21,717 bases of DNA from JBAZKV01 sp964443545. GTDB taxonomy: Bacteria; Margulisbacteria; WOR-1; JAKLHX01; JBAZKV01. Within the stretch, counting starts at the first letter, position 1. Every line of letters begins with the position of its first letter. The notes under the pieces are model-generated. The model ran no database searches. It was not told the origin of the DNA and was given only the letters and a program-made list of their open reading frames with translations. This document shows positions 1 through 7,987 of this stretch, piece after piece. Made by a program: the position numbers and the translations under genes. The DNA lies in the NCBI GenBank assembly GCA_964443545.1, contig CAYUCV010000017.1, positions 1 to 21,717 of the forward strand, written 5' to 3'.

Positions 1-49
1 GTCGGCTCCATTGGGAATCGAACACGGAGCCGAACCTTTAGGTTCGGGG
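1..49. repeat. Three-arm palindromic repeat, copy A (cut by window edge)
   Basis: The window opens inside a palindromic element. Bases 1-5 match the right side of arm 1 of copy C. Arm 2 pairs GGCTCC (4-9) with GGAGCC (26-31) around a 16-nt loop. Arm 3 pairs CCGAACC (30-36) with GGTTCGG (41-47) around TTTA. Copy C (19722-19783) has the same order and nearly the same sequence; its arm 3 replaces the A34-T43 pair with G-C, a compensatory change. The left arm lies outside the window. The element sits just upstream of the promoter of the gene at 125. Confidence 0.8.
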
Positions 50-71
50 ATGATCACCAAACCAAAACTTC

Positions 72-100
72 TTGACAAAACCGCAAACCTCGACTAAAAT
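72..100 (+). promoter_or_regulatory. Sigma-70-type promoter of the beta-barrel gene
   Basis: A consensus -35 TTGACA (72-77), a 17-bp spacer and a -10 TAAAAT (95-100) predict a start near 107. A strong ribosome binding site (AAGGGGGTG, about 111-119) precedes the ATG at 125. Confidence 0.75.
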
Positions 101-124
101 CACTCAAGAAAAGGGGGTGAACAA

Positions 125-802
125 ATGAAAAGAATATTGATATCGATTGCTATTGTTTTTGCGCTTACTTCTCTGGCGGGAGCCGAGCTTCTTATGCCGG
201 CAAATACGCTTGGAGCAGGGAAGATGGGCTGGCTGGCCGGAGCTCGCTATGACATGAACAGCCAGGCAAACTCCAACCTGTATGGCGTGGGAGGCTTTTT
301 TGGATACGGCCTTACGGGAGAGTGGGACCTTTACGGGAAGCTGGGGTATGGCATAAATTCCAATCCAGCAGCAGGTACGACAGGGAATGCCATAGCCATG
401 GCGGTCCTGACAAAGTACCAGTTCATTAAGGAGTCAGCCGCGGGATCGCCTGTCTCGGTTGCGGGGATCCTAGGGTATGAGGCTAGCACTGCTACGATGT
501 CAACATTGGGCCTCAATCTGCCGTTCCCGTACGGGGATATAGGAGCAGGGGCTGTTATCAGCAAGATCATGGTGCCATGGGTCCCTTACGGGGCAGCTGC
601 ATATCACAGCTACACTGCTGATACAGGCAGTCTGCCGGGCGGGACCAAGACCACCGGCTCAAGGATAGAGGTGCTGGTGGGTACGCAGCTTTTGCTGTCG
701 AAGGACTCTGCGATAGTGGGCGAGTTTTCGTATAACTCGTTCTCGGTTGGAGGCACTTACACCAACAACCAGATATCTCTGGCCTACGCGGCCAAGATAT
801 AG
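125..802 (+). CDS. Secreted, probable outer-membrane beta-barrel protein
   Basis: The 225-residue product opens with a classic signal peptide: KR, then a hydrophobic run to about residue 20, with likely cleavage after LAGA. The mature part (about 205 residues) is rich in Gly, Tyr, Ser and Thr and has alternating polar/hydrophobic stretches such as YGVGGFFGYGL, WDLYGKLGYGI and SAIVGEFSYNSF, as in small 8-10 strand porin-like barrels. It ends in SLAYAAKI rather than the usual terminal aromatic residue. The start is set by the strong ribosome binding site and the promoter at 72-100. I do not recognise a named family. An outer-membrane location is inferred, and a periplasmic beta-rich protein is possible. 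It appears monocistronic, with a hairpin 22 bp after its stop. Confidence 0.75.
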   Translation: MKRILISIAIVFALTSLAGAELLMPANTLGAGKMGWLAGARYDMNSQANSNLYGVGGFFGYGLTGEWDLYGKLGYGINSNPAAGTTGNAIAMAVLTKYQFIKESAAGSPVSVAGILGYEASTATMSTLGLNLPFPYGDIGAGAVISKIMVPWVPYGAAAYHSYTADTGSLPGGTKTTGSRIEVLVGTQLLLSKDSAIVGEFSYNSFSVGGTYTNNQISLAYAAKI

Positions 803-823
803 GTTCCCTTTTGATGCATCAGA

Positions 824-853
824 GGCCTTCATTTATTGTCGTAAGTGAAGGCC
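824..853 (+). terminator. Hairpin after the beta-barrel gene (weak terminator candidate)
   Basis: GGCCTTCATTTA (824-835) pairs with TAAGTGAAGGCC (842-853) around a 6-nt loop, giving 12 bp with one T-G wobble. No T-tract follows, so it is not a textbook Rho-independent terminator. It may be a Rho-dependent or 3'-end-stabilising hairpin. Confidence 0.45.
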
Positions 854-874
854 CCAACATCTCTAACACCCGGA

Positions 875-1044
875 CACGAATTAATGCGAAAGATCTTCCT
901 CGAAATCAGGCGCGCGAAATCCTCGAACATACTCGAATGCAGAAGATTTGTGCTTAGCAGAGTCTTTTCTTTAGCGATATTTCGAGCTGTTTGCGGTCTC
1001 CTTTCGCGGGAAGTGTTTGAGATCATTCGCGAAGCGTGTTCGTG
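875..1044. repeat. Nested imperfect inverted repeat of about 170 nt between the beta-barrel gene and mraY
   Basis: Four helices nest concentrically: CACGAA 875-880 with TTCGTG 1039-1044; GCGAAAGATC 886-895 with GATCATTCGC 1021-1030 (one A-A mismatch); CGCGAAA 913-919 with TTTCGCG 1002-1008; CTCGAA 932-937 with TTCGAG 981-986. The apex (about 938-980) is less ordered. The short open frames crossing it on both strands look like by-products of the symmetry. It could be a decayed miniature mobile element or a structured RNA. It shares the many CGA/TCG motifs of the three-arm elements but not their sequence. Confidence 0.55.
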
Positions 1045-1073
1045 ATAAGGTTCGAGATATGCAATACGCTTTT

Positions 1074-1082
1074 TGTTATAAT
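1074..1082 (+). promoter_or_regulatory. Extended -10 promoter candidate of the mur operon
   Basis: TGT followed by TATAAT (1077-1082) is a perfect extended -10. No good -35 lies at 17 bp, although TTCGAG at 1051 is weakly similar. The predicted start is about 1089, exactly at an in-frame GTG of mraY, which implies a leaderless message. Confidence 0.5.
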
Positions 1083-1088
1083 CTATCT

Positions 1089-2036
1089 GTGATATATTTT
1101 ATCCTCCTTGGCGGATTTTCGTTCGTGCTGTGCTTTGGGCTTACCTATGCGCTGATAGCCGCGTTCAGGCATCTTGGCCTGGGGCAGAGCATAAGGGAAG
1201 AAGGTCCCAGGAGCCACCTTTCAAAAGCCGGCACTCCTACCATGGGAGGCGTTGCCATAGTGATCTCTGCTGCAGCAGCCTGTCTCATCTTTGTCGATTT
1301 TGACGCAAGATTTACTGCTGTGCTGCTTCTTATGCTTGCTTACGGCCTGATAGGCTTTTTGGACGATCTGCTTGGTCTGCTCCATGGGAAGAACGCCGGC
1401 CTGTCCCCTTCGCAGAAAATGGGGCTTCAGATCTTTGCCGCTCTTGCTTTTGGCTCATACCTGATATTCCTCGGGCACGAAGCCTCGATAGAGGGTCTTT
1501 TAAGAACGATAGGTCTTGGATATGCCTGGCTTTATCTGCCTTTTATCGTATTTTTGACCGTTGGATTTTCTAACGCGGCCAATCTTACCGACGGGCTCGA
1601 CGGTCTTTTGGCCGGCTGCCTGATCTTTTCTTTTGGTGCACTGACCCTGATCTCGCTGTTGCAGGGCAATATCGAAACTGCCGCGCTCTGTTTTGCAATA
1701 AGCGCAAGCCTGGGCGCTTTTCTTGTTTTTAACCGCAATCCGGCGCGCATTTTTATGGGAGATACCGGCTCTCTTGCGCTGGGAGCGCTCCTGTGCGCGG
1801 CAGCGGTCATATTGCATAAAGAGCTGCTGCTGCTCCTTATAGGAGGCGTCTATGTCGCAGAAACCGTTTCAGTAATGGCCCAGGTTGCATATTTTAAACT
1901 TACGGGGAAAAGGCTTTTAAGGATGAGCCCTCTGCACCATCATTTTGAACTGTCAGGAGCCGGAGAAAAAAGAACTGTCGCCGGATTTTGGCTGGCGTCA
2001 TTTGTACTTGCTGTCCTGGCGGTGGTCATAGGATAG
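1089..2036 (+). CDS. mraY: Phospho-N-acetylmuramoyl-pentapeptide-transferase
   Basis: MraY is an integral membrane enzyme that transfers phospho-MurNAc-pentapeptide from UDP to undecaprenyl phosphate, forming lipid I. The reading shows multiple hydrophobic helices and the family signatures: GQSIREEGP and GTPTMGG near the N-terminus, the Asp pair in FLDDLLG (residues 92-93), NLTDGLDG (165-172), FMGDTGSLALG with the catalytic-site Asp at 225, and the triple His of PLHHHF (283-285). The GTG at 1089 gives 315 residues and an N-terminus matching the B. subtilis type (about 30 residues before GQSIREEGP). It also lies at the predicted transcription start. Alternatives are ATG 1059 (325 residues, preceded by AAGG) and GTG 1017 (339 residues, running into the inverted repeat). 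It is the first gene of the operon, with murD 4 nt downstream. Confidence 0.95.
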   Translation: MIYFILLGGFSFVLCFGLTYALIAAFRHLGLGQSIREEGPRSHLSKAGTPTMGGVAIVISAAAACLIFVDFDARFTAVLLLMLAYGLIGFLDDLLGLLHGKNAGLSPSQKMGLQIFAALAFGSYLIFLGHEASIEGLLRTIGLGYAWLYLPFIVFLTVGFSNAANLTDGLDGLLAGCLIFSFGALTLISLLQGNIETAALCFAISASLGAFLVFNRNPARIFMGDTGSLALGALLCAAAVILHKELLLLLIGGVYVAETVSVMAQVAYFKLTGKRLLRMSPLHHHFELSGAGEKRTVAGFWLASFVLAVLAVVIG

Positions 2037-2040
2037 GATA

Positions 2041-3423
2041 ATGGAAATAGAAGAACTCTCAAACAAAAAGATCTGTGTGGTCGGGCTCGGCAAAAGCGGG
2101 CTAGCCGTCATAAAAAAACTCTCGGGGCTGGGAGCGCAACTCTGTGCCTCGGAAAGCAAACCGTTGAACGGGATCCCGGCAGGGACAGCGGACTTTTTGA
2201 GGACGCTTAATGTTCCTCTTGAGACCGGAGGCCACACCCCAGAGTTTTTGTCCGGCTGCGATCTTATTGTGGTAAGTCCGGGAGTGCATCTGGATGATGC
2301 AGCCGTCGAGGGCGCATCGGCAAAAGGCATACCTGTCATTTCCGAGATAGAACTGGCCTTTGGATTCCTAACAAAACCCGTGATCGCCGTTACCGGGACC
2401 AACGGGAAGACCACCACCACCACACTGATAGGCAGGATGCTGGAAAAAGCAGGATACAAGGCTGCTGTTGCGGGAAATATTGGAGAGCCCCTGATCAATG
2501 TTGATGACACAAAGTACGACTTTGTTGTTGCTGAAGTAAGCAGTTATCAGCTGGAAACCGTGCTCAAGTTCAAGCCTCATGTCAGTGTGATACTGAACCT
2601 TACTCCGGACCATCTTGCAAGGCACAAAACCATGGAAAATTACAGTGCAGCCAAAGGGCGTATCTTTGCCAACCAGACCATGCAGGATGCTCTTGTCTAC
2701 AATGCAAAAGATCCTCTTGTTGAGGCGCTGGCAAAACAAGCCCGCTGCCAAAAAATACCTTTTGGCCAGGGGGTTATCTCGGAAAAAGGGGCCTTTGTTA
2801 ACGAGGGCTATCTATGCAGGCTCAGGGGCAATTTTGTGGATGCGGTCTGTCCTGTCTCCGCTATCAAACTAAGGGGCTCGCATAATCTGGAGAACTGCCT
2901 GGCCGCCTCAAGCGCCTGCCTTGCCCTTGATGTTCCAAAAGAAGCCATTGCTTCGGTCCTGATGGAATTTGCGGGAGTGGAGCACAGGATCGAAACTGCC
3001 GGAGTGATCAACGGCGTTGAATTCGTAAATGATTCCAAGGCCACAAATCCGGATTCGACGCAGGCCGCTCTAAAGGCCCTGGCAGGTAAAAAGAACATAG
3101 TGATCATACTCGGCGGCAGGGACAAAGGAGTTGACCTTGCGCAAATGTGCCGCCTGATCAAGGCAGAGGCAAAGGCGGCGGTCCTGATAGGGGAGGCAGC
3201 TTCCAGATTTGAAGAAGCACTGCTTAAGGAAGGCTTTAACACTATCCGCAGGGCTTCTTCCCTTGACGAGGCCGTTAAACAAGGCTTTAGTCTTTCTCAG
3301 CCGGGAGATGTGGTTCTGCTGTCTCCTGCCTGCGCCAGCTTTGACATGTTCGACGATTATGAGCACAGGGGAAGAGCGTTCAAAGAAGCGGTAAAAAGAA
3401 TGGAAGACGCAAGTGAAGGCTAG
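2041..3423 (+). CDS. murD: UDP-N-acetylmuramoyl-L-alanine--D-glutamate ligase
   Basis: This cytoplasmic ATP-dependent ligase adds D-Glu to UDP-MurNAc-L-Ala. The 460 residues have the usual three domains: a Rossmann-like UDP-binding domain with GLGKSG (15-20), a central ATPase domain with the P-loop GTNGKTTTT (119-127), DHLARH (190-195) and the Lys expected to be carbamylated in AAKGR (205), and a C-terminal ligand domain after NDSKATN (330-336). SHNLEN (280-285) is the conserved linker seen across Mur ligases. Length is typical. The ATG lies 4 nt after the mraY stop, and the 3' end overlaps ftsW by 11 nt, so translation is probably coupled. MurD rather than MurC, E or F is assigned from the NDSKATN motif, the short N-terminus and its place between mraY and ftsW. 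Confidence 0.96.
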   Translation: MEIEELSNKKICVVGLGKSGLAVIKKLSGLGAQLCASESKPLNGIPAGTADFLRTLNVPLETGGHTPEFLSGCDLIVVSPGVHLDDAAVEGASAKGIPVISEIELAFGFLTKPVIAVTGTNGKTTTTTLIGRMLEKAGYKAAVAGNIGEPLINVDDTKYDFVVAEVSSYQLETVLKFKPHVSVILNLTPDHLARHKTMENYSAAKGRIFANQTMQDALVYNAKDPLVEALAKQARCQKIPFGQGVISEKGAFVNEGYLCRLRGNFVDAVCPVSAIKLRGSHNLENCLAASSACLALDVPKEAIASVLMEFAGVEHRIETAGVINGVEFVNDSKATNPDSTQAALKALAGKKNIVIILGGRDKGVDLAQMCRLIKAEAKAAVLIGEAASRFEEALLKEGFNTIRRASSLDEAVKQGFSLSQPGDVVLLSPACASFDMFDDYEHRGRAFKEAVKRMEDASEG

Positions 3424-4531
3424 AACTTTAAGGCGCCGGCCCGACTACTATCTGCTTTTTCTGGCTCTGTTCCTTACGGCAGCCGGCCTTGTTTCTGTAT
3501 TCAGTGCAAGCGCAGCAGAGGCTATAAAATACGGGAACCAATTCTATTATCTTACTAGACAGCTGATCTTTACGGTTCTGGGCCTGGGCGCGCTTACTGT
3601 GGGGGCCCTGCTGGACCACAATCTTTACAAAAGATGGTCGGGACTTATCCTGGCAGCCGGTGTCCTGTCCCTGCTGCTCCTTTTTGTTCCCTTTCTGGGC
3701 AAGTCGGTGGGAGGAGCTGTCAGATGGATAGACCTGGGCTTTGTCCAGTTCCAGCCGTCCGAATTTGTTAAGTTCGCAATCGTGGTCTATCTTGCCAGCG
3801 CCCTTTCCAACAAGGGGGAAAAGATAAAAGACCTGTTCTCGGGATTCTTTCCTCTACTGGCGGTGGTCGTTGTGATATGCGTCCTAATAATGAAACAGCC
3901 GGACCTTGGAAGCGTGCTTGTGATCTTTGGCTCCTCTTACCTCATGTTACTTCTTGCCGGAGCGCGTCTCCTGCATCTTGGTGTTCTGGCAGCTTTTTCT
4001 GTCGGGACCGTACTTGTGCTGAGCATCATAGAGCCCTACAGACTGGCCAGGCTGCTTGCCTTTAGAGACCCGTGGAGCGATCCCAAAGGCATCGGCTACC
4101 ATATAATACAGTCGCTTATCGCGGTCGGATCAGGAGGCCTGTTCGGGCTGGGCATAGGCTTGGGCAGGCAAAAATTCTTTTATATCCCTCAGCCCCACAC
4201 GGATTTCATTTTTGCGGTCATCTGCGAAGAAGCCGGGTTGATAGGTGCACTTGTGCTGATCGCGGCCTTTACCGCGCTTATCTTCAGATGCTTTCAGATA
4301 GCTTTAAACTGCAAAGATAAATATGCTTATCTGCTTGCCTGCGGGTTTGCTTCTTCTATCTTTCTCCAGGTGGTCATCAATATGGGAGTGGTGACCGGGC
4401 TGGTCCCGACCACCGGCATCCCGCTGCCCTTCATAAGTTTCGGCGGCACTTCCCTCATCTTTACTCTGTTCAGCGTCGGCGTGATAATGAACATCTCGTG
4501 CTTGGATCCATCCCGCGGAGAAAAAAGATGA
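3413..4531 (+). CDS. ftsW: Septal peptidoglycan polymerase FtsW (SEDS family)
   Basis: FtsW is the membrane glycosyltransferase that polymerises lipid II at the division septum together with a class B PBP. The 372-residue product has about ten membrane helices. SEDS signatures include the Asp in KQPDLGS (161-167), FRDPWSDP (217-224), PHTDFIF (261-267) followed by the EE pair, and the C-terminal block with GLVPTTGIPLPFISFGG (329-345). The GTG start at 3413 overlaps murD by 11 nt; the region before it carries AAG-rich murD codons rather than a strong ribosome binding site, suggesting coupling. Position between murD and murG favours FtsW over the closely related RodA or SpoVE. No ftsI is seen in the window, so its partner must be encoded elsewhere. 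Confidence 0.93.
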   Translation: MKARTLRRRPDYYLLFLALFLTAAGLVSVFSASAAEAIKYGNQFYYLTRQLIFTVLGLGALTVGALLDHNLYKRWSGLILAAGVLSLLLLFVPFLGKSVGGAVRWIDLGFVQFQPSEFVKFAIVVYLASALSNKGEKIKDLFSGFFPLLAVVVVICVLIMKQPDLGSVLVIFGSSYLMLLLAGARLLHLGVLAAFSVGTVLVLSIIEPYRLARLLAFRDPWSDPKGIGYHIIQSLIAVGSGGLFGLGIGLGRQKFFYIPQPHTDFIFAVICEEAGLIGALVLIAAFTALIFRCFQIALNCKDKYAYLLACGFASSIFLQVVINMGVVTGLVPTTGIPLPFISFGGTSLIFTLFSVGVIMNISCLDPSRGEKR

Positions 4532-5619
4532 AGGTCCTTATCTGTGCGGCAGGGACAGGAGGGCACATTTACCCGGCCGTTGCCGTGGCACAGCGGCTGC
4601 AGCAGGAACTGCCATCGGTTGAACTGCTGTTTCTGACCTCTTCAAAAGAGGTGGAAGACATAATACTAAAGGCCCAGCCTTACCGTACAGTAAGGGTGCC
4701 TCTGCGGGGTTTTCAAAAAGGCAGGCCGCTGGACTATTTTCCGGCGTTGTTGTCGATAATATCAGGATTCATCAAGATCTTTGCGGAGATGAAGCGCTTT
4801 GATCCCGACGCCGTTTTTTCTACCGGGGGCTATATGAGCCTTCCTTCCTGCCTGGCGGCCTTCCTGCTGGGCAAAAGAGCGGTCCTGCACGAGCAGAATG
4901 TGCTGCCCGGCAGGGGCATCAGGGCTTCATCAAGATTTGCAAGGATCACGGCAGTGTCCTTTGAGGAAAGCCTCAAATATTTTAAGAGCGGCAGAACTGT
5001 CTTTACGGGCAATCCCGTAAGAGAGCAGCTTAACACATCTTCAAGAGAAACCGCCGCAAAAGCCCTTGGCCTTGACCGGTCAAAAAAAACTCTGCTGGTT
5101 ACGGGCGGGAGCCAGGGCTCGGCCTCTATAAATTCGCTCGTGATAAAAATGCTTCCATTTCTTTCTTGCGGCAATTATAACCTGGTGCACATTACCGGCG
5201 CGGCGGACTTTGACAGAGTAAAAAAAGCCGTGTCAGGGCTTTCTTTGGGAAGTATTTCCTATCAGTGCCATCCTTTTCTTCATAATATATGGGATGCTCT
5301 TGCCCTGGCGGACCTTGTTATAAGCAGAGCAGGGGCCACGATGATAAGCGAACTTGCCTGCAAAAAACTGCCGTCCATTCTTATTCCGTACCCTTATTCA
5401 GCCGAAGGCCATCAGGAGCTGAACGCGCGGGCCCTCGAGAAAAAAGGGGCATGCGTTGTGGCGCGTGATGATAATTTAAGCGCAGAAAAAATATCAGATA
5501 TGATAATAGAATTAATGGGTGATGATAATGCTTTAAAAAAAATGGGGCGGGAGGCGGGTTCGTTCTACAGGCAGGACGCGGCAAAAAAGATAACGGAGCT
5601 AATACTTGAAGACCTTTGA
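4528..5619 (+). CDS. murG: UDP-GlcNAc:lipid I N-acetylglucosaminyltransferase
   Basis: MurG adds GlcNAc to lipid I on the inner face of the membrane, making lipid II. The 363-residue GT-B fold protein shows the N-terminal glycine loop GTGGH (9-13), FSTGGYMSLP in the first domain, HEQN (121-124), GNPVR (161-165) at the domain hinge, GGSQGS (193-198), and the UDP-GlcNAc-binding SRAGATMISE (266-275) followed by GHQELNA (294-300). The ATG at 4528 forms an ATGA overlap with the ftsW stop, is preceded by GGAG at 4517-4520 and places the glycine loop at the normal distance. An earlier in-frame start at 4498 adds ten residues with no support. Confidence 0.95.
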   Translation: MKVLICAAGTGGHIYPAVAVAQRLQQELPSVELLFLTSSKEVEDIILKAQPYRTVRVPLRGFQKGRPLDYFPALLSIISGFIKIFAEMKRFDPDAVFSTGGYMSLPSCLAAFLLGKRAVLHEQNVLPGRGIRASSRFARITAVSFEESLKYFKSGRTVFTGNPVREQLNTSSRETAAKALGLDRSKKTLLVTGGSQGSASINSLVIKMLPFLSCGNYNLVHITGAADFDRVKKAVSGLSLGSISYQCHPFLHNIWDALALADLVISRAGATMISELACKKLPSILIPYPYSAEGHQELNARALEKKGACVVARDDNLSAEKISDMIIELMGDDNALKKMGREAGSFYRQDAAKKITELILEDL

Positions 5620-7036
5620 TATGGGAAGGATAAAGAATGTCCACTTGATGGGCATCGGAGGCTGCGGGGTCGGGGCCATTGCCAAGATCCTTATAGAGAT
5701 GGGGTACAAAGTGTCCGGCTCGGACCTTAAGGAGAATGCCAACACCATAAGACTCAGGGACATGGGCGCCCATATCTTTTTCGGCCACTTAGAAAGCAAT
5801 GTGAGAGAGGCGGACCTTGTGGTCTATTCTTCCGCCATCTCAAAAGACAACCCGGAATTAAAAGAAGCGCAGGCAAAACAGATACAGACCGTCCCAAGGG
5901 CAGAGATGCTTTCCTGGATCATGAGCCAGTCCAAGGTGCCTATTGCTATTGCGGGAACGCACGGCAAGACGACCACAACATCAATGGTCTCTCTTGTTTT
6001 TGACCGCACTGCACAGAAGCCGACTTTTCTCATTGGAGGGGAAAATAACGATGTGGGAGGCAACGCTGCTCTTGGAGGAGGGCAGTATTCTATAGCGGAG
6101 GCCGACGAAAGCGACGGGTCCTTTTTGTTACTGCGTCCCAGGGTCGAAGTGGTGACCAATATAGAAGCCGACCATCTGGACCACTACAGCGGGATAGAGG
6201 CTGTTTTTAAGGCTTTTCTTGACTTTACCGCGCTTCTTCCTCCGGACGGAACGCTGATAATATGCACCGACAGCGAGTACAACAGGAAACTGCTTGCGGA
6301 AGCGGAAACAGAGGCCAAAATAATAACCTACGGACTTGACAGGGATGCGCAGCTTACTGCAAGGAATATCGTCCCCGGGGAGGGCAGCTCCAAGTTCGAG
6401 GTCTATGACAAGGGTAAATTACTCGGAGAAATTAAACTGAATGTTCCCGGAAGGCACAATGTGGAAAATTCTCTTGCTGCCGTTGCCTGCGGGCTGGAGG
6501 CCGGGATAGATTTTCTCGGCATCAGTTCGGCTCTCAGGTGCTTTACAGGAGTAAAAAGAAGGTTCCAGCTTATAGGCAAAGCAATGGGGGTGCTCATCTA
6601 TGACGATTACGGACACCATCCCACCGAGATATCGGTCACTCTGCGGTCTGCCAGAAGCAGCTGGGCCAGCGTCAGGCGCCTTATCTGCGTGTTCCAGCCG
6701 CACAGGTATACCAGGACAATGCACCTCAAAAAAGAGTTCGGCTCCTGCTTTACAGATGCCGACAAGGTGATAATCACCGACATTTATGCGGCCAGCGAAG
6801 CTCCGATAGCGGGCATCTCCGGCCAGACGCTTGCCGATGAGATAGCAAGTAACGGGCACAAGGATGTTACCTATATCCAGAAAAAGCAGGAAATAACGGA
6901 CCATCTTGCGGGGCTTGTGGAAGAAGGCGACCTTGTGCTGACGGCCGGGGCAGGGGACATACACCTTATCGGTAAAGAGCTTTACGCAAGGCTTAGAGAA
7001 ACCCAGCGAAAGTTGAACTCTCCAAATGGGAAATAA
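5606..7036 (+). CDS. murC: UDP-N-acetylmuramate--L-alanine ligase
   Basis: MurC starts the stem peptide by ligating L-Ala to UDP-MurNAc. The 476-residue product has the N-terminal GIGGCGV loop (16-22), the P-loop GTHGKTTTT (117-125, the His form typical of MurC), EADESDGSF (165-173), DHLDHY (189-194) and a late DDYGHHPTEI motif near residue 330, all diagnostic of MurC. The TTG at 5606 is chosen because GGAG (5595-5598) lies 7 nt upstream; it overlaps murG by 14 nt. The ATG at 5621 (five residues shorter, weaker ribosome binding site) is the alternative. The end overlaps murB by 11 nt. Confidence 0.95.
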   Translation: MKTFDMGRIKNVHLMGIGGCGVGAIAKILIEMGYKVSGSDLKENANTIRLRDMGAHIFFGHLESNVREADLVVYSSAISKDNPELKEAQAKQIQTVPRAEMLSWIMSQSKVPIAIAGTHGKTTTTSMVSLVFDRTAQKPTFLIGGENNDVGGNAALGGGQYSIAEADESDGSFLLLRPRVEVVTNIEADHLDHYSGIEAVFKAFLDFTALLPPDGTLIICTDSEYNRKLLAEAETEAKIITYGLDRDAQLTARNIVPGEGSSKFEVYDKGKLLGEIKLNVPGRHNVENSLAAVACGLEAGIDFLGISSALRCFTGVKRRFQLIGKAMGVLIYDDYGHHPTEISVTLRSARSSWASVRRLICVFQPHRYTRTMHLKKEFGSCFTDADKVIITDIYAASEAPIAGISGQTLADEIASNGHKDVTYIQKKQEITDHLAGLVEEGDLVLTAGAGDIHLIGKELYARLRETQRKLNSPNGK

Positions 7037-7934
7037 GAACAGCCTGACAGACCAGCTCAGACAGACCGGCGCGGCTGTCTCTGTCAACGAGCCGATGTCA
7101 AGGCACACGACATTTGGAGTGGGCGGGCCCGCGGAGCTTTTTGTCTGCGTGTCAGATACCGGGCAGTTGGCCGGGGTCCTTTCTATCCTTGCAGGAGCCC
7201 GAGTGCCGGTATTTGTTTTTGGCAGAGGCTCAAATCTTCTTGTCAGGGACAAAGGGATAAAAGGCGCGGTCATCAGGCTGTCGGGCGATCTTGAGGCAAT
7301 AAGCATTGAAGGCAGCCGTGTGTCTTGCGGTGCGGGAGCGGGGCTTCCAAAGCTCATAAACCGGTGCTGCGGTATGGGGCTTTCCGGTCTTGAGGACCTT
7401 GCGGGCATTCCTTCCACCGTTGGAGGTGCCGTTGCCATGAACGCCGGTTCCTTTGGCTCTTCTATAGGAGACAGGGTTTCTAATGTGGCCGCGGTTTCTT
7501 ATGACGGAACAGAACACTCCTTTGACCGCTTAAAATGCGGTTTTGGTTACAGGTCCTCCGTTTTTCTCCATAACAAAATGATCATCTGCCGGGTACAGCT
7601 TGATCTCGAAAAGGCCGATCCCCAAAAAATAAAAGCAAAGATGGACCGGGTGTTGTCTCAAAAAGCCGCCGCCCATCCTCTTAAAGAGGCTTCTGCCGGC
7701 TGTGTGTTCAAGAATCCAGAAGGACAAAGCGCGGGAGAATTGATAGAAAAAGCAGGGCTTAAGGGTCTTTCTGCCGGAGGGGCCAGAGTATCGGAACTCC
7801 ACGCAAATTATATAGTGAATTCAAAAGGCGCCACAGCCGCAGATGTGATCTGTCTTATGGAAATGGTGCAAAAAACCGTGGAAGAGAAGTTTTCTGTACG
7901 GCTTGAGCCCGAGATCAGGGTCGTGGGGGACTGA
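7026..7934 (+). CDS. murB: UDP-N-acetylenolpyruvoylglucosamine reductase
   Basis: MurB is the FAD- and NADPH-dependent reductase that completes UDP-MurNAc. The 302 residues carry SRHTTFGVGGPA near the N-terminus, the FAD-binding GRGSN (66-70), GIPSTVGGA (127-135), the YR pair (175-176), AGELIEKAGLKG and RLEPEIR near the end, where the catalytic Glu lies. The proton-donating Ser of E. coli MurB aligns here with Cys226 in SAGCVFKNP, a substitution I believe occurs in other MurB proteins. It is the last gene of the peptidoglycan operon: 3 nt after its stop begins the promoter of the next operon. The order murC-murB is common outside proteobacteria. Confidence 0.95.
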   Translation: MGNKNSLTDQLRQTGAAVSVNEPMSRHTTFGVGGPAELFVCVSDTGQLAGVLSILAGARVPVFVFGRGSNLLVRDKGIKGAVIRLSGDLEAISIEGSRVSCGAGAGLPKLINRCCGMGLSGLEDLAGIPSTVGGAVAMNAGSFGSSIGDRVSNVAAVSYDGTEHSFDRLKCGFGYRSSVFLHNKMIICRVQLDLEKADPQKIKAKMDRVLSQKAAAHPLKEASAGCVFKNPEGQSAGELIEKAGLKGLSAGGARVSELHANYIVNSKGATAADVICLMEMVQKTVEEKFSVRLEPEIRVVGD

Positions 7935-7937
7935 TTT

Positions 7938-7966
7938 TTGACACCATGGAGCGTTTCTGATATTCT
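7938..7966 (+). promoter_or_regulatory. Sigma-70-type promoter of the transketolase-led operon
   Basis: A perfect -35 TTGACA (7938-7943), 17-bp spacer and -10 TATTCT (7961-7966) sit in the only gap of this region, predicting a start near 7973. GAGGA then precedes the ATG at 7988. Confidence 0.75.
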
Positions 7967-7987
7967 TTATATTATAAAGAGGATAAA

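Noticed and set aside
8..29. tRNA T-arm-like string; the reverse complement holds GTTCGATTCC.
   Set aside because: It is the loop of arm 2 of the repeat. There is no anticodon or D arm nearby, and copy C has a different loop of different length.
829..1045. Small open frames on both strands (about 65 residues each).
   Set aside because: They lie across the nested inverted repeat, mirror each other because of it, and lack ribosome binding sites or family features.
6419..7438. Long minus-strand open frame (339 codons) opposite murC and murB.
   Set aside because: Both genes beneath it have clear catalytic motifs on the plus strand. The frame is Pro/Ser/Arg-rich shadow sequence that crosses the murC-murB junction.
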